A stretch of DNA of 64,000 nt from Tenacibaculum sp. 190524A05c. GTDB taxonomy: Bacteria; Bacteroidota; Bacteroidia; Flavobacteriales; Flavobacteriaceae. The translations under genes were made by a program, and so were the position numbers. The notes under the pieces were generated by a model. The model made no database searches, was not told where the DNA came from, and was given only the letters and a program-made list of their open reading frames with translations. The DNA is taken from the NCBI RefSeq assembly GCF_964036595.1, contig NZ_OZ038523.1:214501-278500 (forward strand), in the 5' to 3' direction. Within the stretch, counting starts at the first letter, position 1. Each line of letters starts with the position of its first letter. Positions 62,271 through 64,000 of this stretch are shown here, in pieces.

Positions 62271-62495
62271 CTATACAGGATCAACAGGTCCATTATTGTT
62301 TCCTCCACTAGTGTTATTACTTCCACCTGAAGTGTTTGTGTTACAGTTACAAAATAGAGGTTTAGGAATAGTGCTTTGAAAATAAGAATCTAATGCACAC
62401 CATTCAAAACAGGGAATGGCTCTTCCTCCTCCGTTAATGGTTTTTTGCTCTATTTTGTTTAGAGCTTTTCCAAAGTTTAAAATGTTTTTTTTCAT
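62271..62495 (-). CDS. GG-leader peptide 4 (four cysteines)
   Basis: A 74-residue precursor: 23-residue leader (MKKNILNFGKALNKIEQKTI then NGG) and a core with four cysteines (IPCFEWCALD, LFCNCNTN) and an Asn/Gly/Ser-rich tail with two TSGGNN-like repeats. It lacks the FxCY ... C[FWY]P pattern of its neighbours and is closer in leader and cysteine number to the orphan peptide at 52343. Probably the first gene of a two-peptide transcript with peptide 3. Confidence 0.75.
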   Translation of the reverse strand: MKKNILNFGKALNKIEQKTINGGGRAIPCFEWCALDSYFQSTIPKPLFCNCNTNTSGGSNNTSGGNNNGPVDPV

Positions 62496-62611
62496 GATTA
62501 ATATTATTTAATTTATACATGAATGTAAAAAGGTTTAGAAGCTTTTTTATTAGAATGTTTCCGAACTTATTGTTATAATTTGTAAATGATATGGTCTTAC
62601 CATTTAAAAAT

Positions 62612-62640
62612 AAAAAAAGCGAACTTTGGAAAGTTCGCTT
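62612..62640 (-). terminator. Terminator of peptide 5
   Basis: AAGCGAACTTT (62617-62627) pairs with AAAGTTCGCTT (62630-62640); a T run follows on the minus strand. The stem core GCGAACT is shared with the terminator at 63052-63078. Confidence 0.8.
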
Positions 62641-62665
62641 AGGTCTTAGAATATTATTTTAGGAA

Positions 62666-62926
62666 TTAATATGGCCAACAGATATAAACACTACCAGTTT
62701 CGTCATAATTAGAAATATGACTAAAACTATTTGGATTTTGATACCTTGTGTAACAAGCAAATTTTCCACCAGGAGTCCAATAATCTTTATCGCCCTCACT
62801 TAATGTTGAACCTTTTGATCCTGTTGAACCTGAACCTGCTCCAATTCCACCTTTACCTTGAATAGCTTCAGTTTCATTTTTAGTTAATTCTTTAACTCCA
62901 TCTAACTTTAAAATTCTTTTTAACAT
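62666..62926 (-). CDS. GG-leader peptide 5 (two cysteines)
   Basis: An 86-residue precursor: leader MLKRILKLDGVKELTKNET then EAIQGKGG (cleavage after GG at 26-27) and a glycine/serine-rich core that ends GGKFACYTRYQNP ... VYICWPY, cysteines 24 residues apart. The C-terminal C[FWY]P pattern matches peptides 3 and 6. It is a single gene with its own terminator. Confidence 0.78.
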   Translation of the reverse strand: MLKRILKLDGVKELTKNETEAIQGKGGIGAGSGSTGSKGSTLSEGDKDYWTPGGKFACYTRYQNPNSFSHISNYDETGSVYICWPY

Positions 62927-63051
62927 GATTGATCTTATTTTATGGTTAATACTTTAAAGTTATCTAAATGAGAAATGCAGAAGTCTTAGAATTTTCCGAA
63001 ACAGTTGTTTTAGTGTATAAAAGGACATATTTATTTTTTAAGTGTAGAAAT

Positions 63052-63078
63052 AAAAAAGGCGAACTATGTAGTTCGCCT
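63052..63078 (-). terminator. Terminator of peptide 6
   Basis: AGGCGAACTA (63057-63066) pairs with TAGTTCGCCT (63069-63078), with a T run on the minus strand. Confidence 0.8.
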
Positions 63079-63083
63079 AAATT

Positions 63084-63332
63084 TTAATTTAATACTGGTC
63101 CTAATGGATCAGAAATTGAATCGTCAAATTGATAGTTTGCATCAAAAGGAAAACAAACGGTAGTTGCAGAGCTTAAATCTATTGGTGAAATAAAAAAGCG
63201 ATTTCCTGAATTGTTACGATAACATTTAAAAGAAACATTCGGATTATCATCTCCAATTCCAGATAAATGCCCTCCGCTAATTTTTTTTTGCTCTTCTTTT
63301 CCTAATAATTTTACATTTTTAAAATCTAACAT
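63084..63332 (-). CDS. GG-leader peptide 6 (two cysteines)
   Basis: An 82-residue precursor with the shortest leader, 21 residues (MLDFKNVKLLGKEEQKK then ISGG). The core starts HLSGIGDDNPNVSFKCYRNN and has the second cysteine in TTVCFPFD, 22 residues later; unlike peptides 3 and 5 it continues for 21 residues after that motif. Single gene with its own terminator; the 5' leader is nearly the same as that of peptide 5. Confidence 0.76.
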   Translation of the reverse strand: MLDFKNVKLLGKEEQKKISGGHLSGIGDDNPNVSFKCYRNNSGNRFFISPIDLSSATTVCFPFDANYQFDDSISDPLGPVLN

Positions 63333-63437
63333 GATTGATTATATTTTTTGGTTAATACCTTAAAATTAAATCAACGTTAAAAGGATAATTAGAAAGATTT
63401 TCTGAAATGTAGGTTATAGTTTCTGATTTGTAGAATT

Positions 63438-63983
63438 TCAAGAGTTAGTGTGTTTTGCTAACAATTGTAAAATTTTCTTACCTCTTGCTGTACATCCTTT
63501 ACTTTCGTGTATAACTTTCGTCCTTATAATATGTTCAAGTTCAGGGTGAACCCAGTCTCTATGTTTACCAAACAAATACAAAGTATTCATAGTATAGGCT
63601 TTTACCGCAATCTTTTGTTCGGTTATCAACCAATCAAATCCAGTTTCTATAATTAAAGTTATCTGTTCGCTAGTTATAGTTTCTTTGGTTTTATTATTTG
63701 ATGTATTGGTGTAAGCAGTAGCTAAATGTTCACAAATTTTTGCACAAGTTCTAAGAGCTCCGTCAAATTGTAAATTTTGTAGACCTTTTGTAAAGGTATC
63801 TAAATGAGGTAAAACATGGTTAATTCCATGATGTGTACAAATCCATTCTAAAATCCAAGCAGCTTTAATTGACAATTTATTATTTACATCAAATGTTAAA
63901 TCTACTAGAGGTTTAATCAATTCAGGCTGTTCTAATACAATATTTGCAGCATTATTTCGATTTACTCTTTTAGGATTTTCCAT
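63438..63983 (-). CDS. Unknown helical-repeat protein
   Basis: A 181-residue cytoplasmic protein predicted to be all helical with HEAT-like periodicity (NKLSIKAAWILEWICTHHG, LQFDGALRTCAKICEHLA, KIAVKAYTMNTLYLFGKHRDW) and a basic C-terminal helix (ARGKKILQLLAKH). No catalytic motif was recognised. It precedes the peptide cluster on the same strand but is separated from peptide 6 by 105 bases; there is no evidence that it serves the peptides. Confidence 0.75.
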   Translation of the reverse strand: MENPKRVNRNNAANIVLEQPELIKPLVDLTFDVNNKLSIKAAWILEWICTHHGINHVLPHLDTFTKGLQNLQFDGALRTCAKICEHLATAYTNTSNNKTKETITSEQITLIIETGFDWLITEQKIAVKAYTMNTLYLFGKHRDWVHPELEHIIRTKVIHESKGCTARGKKILQLLAKHTNS

Positions 63984-64000
63984 ACTGTGTAGTACAGAAA

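Noticed and set aside
59904..63332. Calling the peptide array lanthipeptides or a specific bacteriocin class
   Set aside because: No lanthionine synthetase, radical-SAM enzyme, GG peptidase or ABC exporter is present in the window, so the chemical class cannot be assigned.
1..64000. tRNA, rRNA, insertion sequences, prophage or riboswitch
   Set aside because: No cloverleaf-like GC-rich segment, transposase, integrase, terminal inverted repeats or recognisable riboswitch core was found by reading.

Overview
The window is AT-rich DNA (by eye roughly two thirds A+T) from a member of the Bacteroidota, most likely a marine Flavobacteriaceae. Reasons: TAnnTTTG promoter -7 elements, lack of Shine-Dalgarno sequences, type IX secretion (T9SS) sorting tails, a fused hemC-hemD, an alternative GlmU-family nucleotidyltransferase, DUF885 and DUF4953-type peptidases, and double-glycine (GG) leader peptides. 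No rRNA, tRNA, CRISPR array, insertion sequence or prophage was seen. The genus cannot be fixed from this.

Layout. 1-2.4 kb: a minus-strand operon (AraC regulator, alpha/beta hydrolase, SpoU-type methyltransferase, cut-off exported protein) divergent from the heme locus. 2.6-11.8 kb: protoheme pathway genes hemA, hemCD, hemB, hemL, hemE and hemF, with a small unknown protein, a PrcB-like lipoprotein, a one-cysteine thioredoxin-fold protein and an EI24 membrane protein between them. 11.8-15 kb: a helicase with an internal membrane hairpin, and cysC. 15.1-18.9 kb: a two-component system followed by two envelope genes; the histidine kinase promoter and the lipoprotein promoter carry the same direct repeat at exactly the same distance from the -7 box. 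19-29 kb: an E2 acyltransferase, exported proteases and membrane proteins. 29.1-31.6 kb: an ECF sigma / anti-sigma-like pair with two mirror-image ECF promoters and downstream charged envelope proteins. 31.7-49 kb: exported or lipoprotein enzymes, a leucine-rich T9SS cargo, HtpG, an MFS transporter, a FabH-like enzyme, a cyclase/thioesterase operon and an ankyrin/DOMON pair. 48.8-59.9 kb: GlmU-like enzyme, small unknown membrane proteins, LpdA, ArgS, a YkgJ-type cysteine cluster protein and a sterol-desaturase-family enzyme.

The most unusual part is 59.9-63.4 kb: six tandem minus-strand genes for 73-86-residue peptides with conserved GG leaders and divergent cysteine-containing cores; at least four have their own terminators. 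A seventh, related peptide gene lies alone at 52.3 kb. One peptide is followed by a lipoprotein gene, and a decayed copy of that lipoprotein's 3' end plus the peptide promoter lies between two peptide genes, so peptide/lipoprotein units have duplicated here. No processing enzyme, modifying enzyme or dedicated exporter is present in the window, so the peptides look like an orphan natural-product, bacteriocin-like or signalling family whose partners are elsewhere.
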